A DNA stretch of 64,000 nucleotides from assembly GCF_002797355.1 (NCBI RefSeq), contig NZ_KZ454940.1:824990-888989 (forward strand), read 5' to 3'. A program made the position numbers and the translations under genes. Shown piece by piece: positions 63,090 to 64,000 of the stretch. Each line of letters starts with the position of its first letter. Positions within the stretch are counted from its first letter, which is position 1. Source of the stretch: Bacillus xiapuensis (lineage in GTDB: Bacteria > Bacillota > Bacilli > Bacillales > Domibacillaceae). Under the pieces are notes generated by a model. The model worked only from the letters and a program-made list of their open reading frames with translations, was not told the DNA's origin and did no database searches.

Positions 63090-64000
63090 ATGAAATCTAT
63101 CTTTCGAGAGTCAAAAAATAAAATCATTCCAATTTTACTATCTGATCTATTTACTTCAGTTGGTAGTGGTATAACAATGATCGCTATACCATGGTATCTA
63201 GTTAATCAACCTGGGGGAGAAAAAGTCTTTGGTTTATTAACAATTATATCAACCACTGCATTGTTTCTTTTATCCCCATATTTTGGAGCGGTTATCGATA
63301 AGTTTTCACAAAATCGATTATTAATGTTAACGGAGGGGTTCGGAGCTAGTATCACCTTACTCTTGGGGATTTTATGCTTTCTAACCAATTACGATCAAAT
63401 CGTCATGGTAACCTTGCCTGTAATTGGTACAATGATTACTACTTTTTATTATCAAGTGAGATTCGCTCTAAACCAAAGTTTATTTAAAAAAGAACAATAT
63501 AATAATTTAAACAGTACTTTAGAAATTCAAACACAAGGAGCTTCTCTTTTGGTAGGAGTATTGGCAACGGTAGCCGTAGAGACTATAGATATATCCTATA
63601 TATTAATCTTAAATAGTGTGGCATATTTAGTTAGTTTAACAGCATTAACTATATTACCTAATATTCATCGTAAGAAAACCGTTGCTAATGTCAAGAGTTC
63701 CAGATGGAAAGATATACAGGAAGGATTCAATTACGTCAAATATGAAAAAAAGTTAATGCTATTCCTATTGTGTGCTTTTATGCCATTTATTGGTGTGATG
63801 GTTGGTAACTATTTGTTCCCAGTATTTGTAGCTCAATATTTAAAAGCTAATGCAAGTACTATGGGGCTCCTTAACTTATTTTATTCCTCAGGCGCTATCA
63901 TAGGGAGTATCATCATTATATATGTTGTGAGGAAAATAGGTTCTTTAAATACTACAGTTATAGCAATGCTTACCTACACCGTAGCGTTAGCTTGTACAGC
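63090..64000 (+). CDS. Major facilitator superfamily transporter (partial, 5' end)
   Basis: Open from ATG 63090 (CAGGGGG ribosome binding site) through 303 codons to the window end. Multiple hydrophobic segments; loop 2-3 carries GAVIDKFSQNRLLM (an MFS motif A-like D-K/R arrangement). N-terminus MKSIFRESKNKIIPILLSDL and the overall pattern resemble the MFS group that includes macrolide-efflux and siderophore-export type permeases, so drug or metabolite efflux is likely; the substrate is unknown. The gene is AT-rich compared with the ribosomal region, suggesting it is also acquired. Confidence 0.85.
   Translation, partial: MKSIFRESKNKIIPILLSDLFTSVGSGITMIAIPWYLVNQPGGEKVFGLLTIISTTALFLLSPYFGAVIDKFSQNRLLMLTEGFGASITLLLGILCFLTNYDQIVMVTLPVIGTMITTFYYQVRFALNQSLFKKEQYNNLNSTLEIQTQGASLLVGVLATVAVETIDISYILILNSVAYLVSLTALTILPNIHRKKTVANVKSSRWKDIQEGFNYVKYEKKLMLFLLCAFMPFIGVMVGNYLFPVFVAQYLKANASTMGLLNLFYSSGAIIGSIIIIYVVRKIGSLNTTVIAMLTYTVALACT

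Overview
This window is a chromosomal segment of a low-to-mid GC Gram-positive, most likely an endospore-forming member of the Bacillaceae. The evidence is gene order (mcsB-clpC-radA-yacL-ispDF-gltX-cysES-mrnC-rlmB-rae1-sigH-rpmG-secE-nusG-rplKAJL-ybxB-rpoBC-ybxF-rpsLG-fusA-tuf, then the S10/spc/alpha clusters, ecfA1A2T-truA and rplM-rpsI), near-identity of many proteins to those I recall from Bacillus subtilis, strong AGGAGG ribosome binding sites, and GTG/TTG starts at the same genes as in Bacillus. I cannot name the species. Unlike B. subtilis, disA is missing between radA and yacL, and no ybzG-like gene lies between map and infA.

Layout. 1-5002: protein quality control and DNA repair (end of mcsA, mcsB, clpC, radA). 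5124-13050: yacL, MEP isoprenoid genes ispD/ispF, gltX, a T-box-controlled cysE-cysS operon continuing into mrnC, rlmB and rae1. 13055-18205: sigH, rpmG, secE, nusG, then rplK-rplA and rplJ-rplL, each with its own promoter, plus an L10-type leader ahead of rplJ. 18191-30613: rpoB-rpoC, the L7Ae-like ybxF, rpsL, rpsG, fusA, tuf. 30614-45716: one long ribosomal super-operon from tandem promoters before rpsJ through rplQ, with secY, adk, map, infA and rpoA embedded. 45791-49177: ECF transporter energising module and truA. 49197-50179: L13-type leader, rplM and rpsI. All of this is plus strand and forms a transcription, translation and secretion hub.

At the 3' end of rpsI synteny breaks. From about 50165 to 61913 lies an AT-rich integrated element of about 11.7 kb, bounded by a 17-bp near-perfect repeat of the rpsI 3' end. 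Its left half runs on the minus strand: tyrosine integrase, excisionase-like protein, a small unknown gene, a Rep_trans/MobT-type relaxase broken by two frame changes, a hairpin-rich candidate oriT, an FtsK/TcpA-type coupling ATPase, a DUF961/HelP-like protein and another small gene. Its right half runs on the plus strand: an unknown 218-aa protein, a structured non-coding stretch, a short RadC/JAB protein and a complete Type III restriction-modification pair (mod, res). No type IV secretion genes are present, so this looks like an integrative mobilizable element (or decayed ICE) carrying a defence system.

Beyond the right att site come the displaced rpsI terminator, a decayed second integrase pointing toward rpsI (so the site was probably used before), about 410 bp without a recognisable gene, and the first 303 codons of an MFS transporter that leaves the window.
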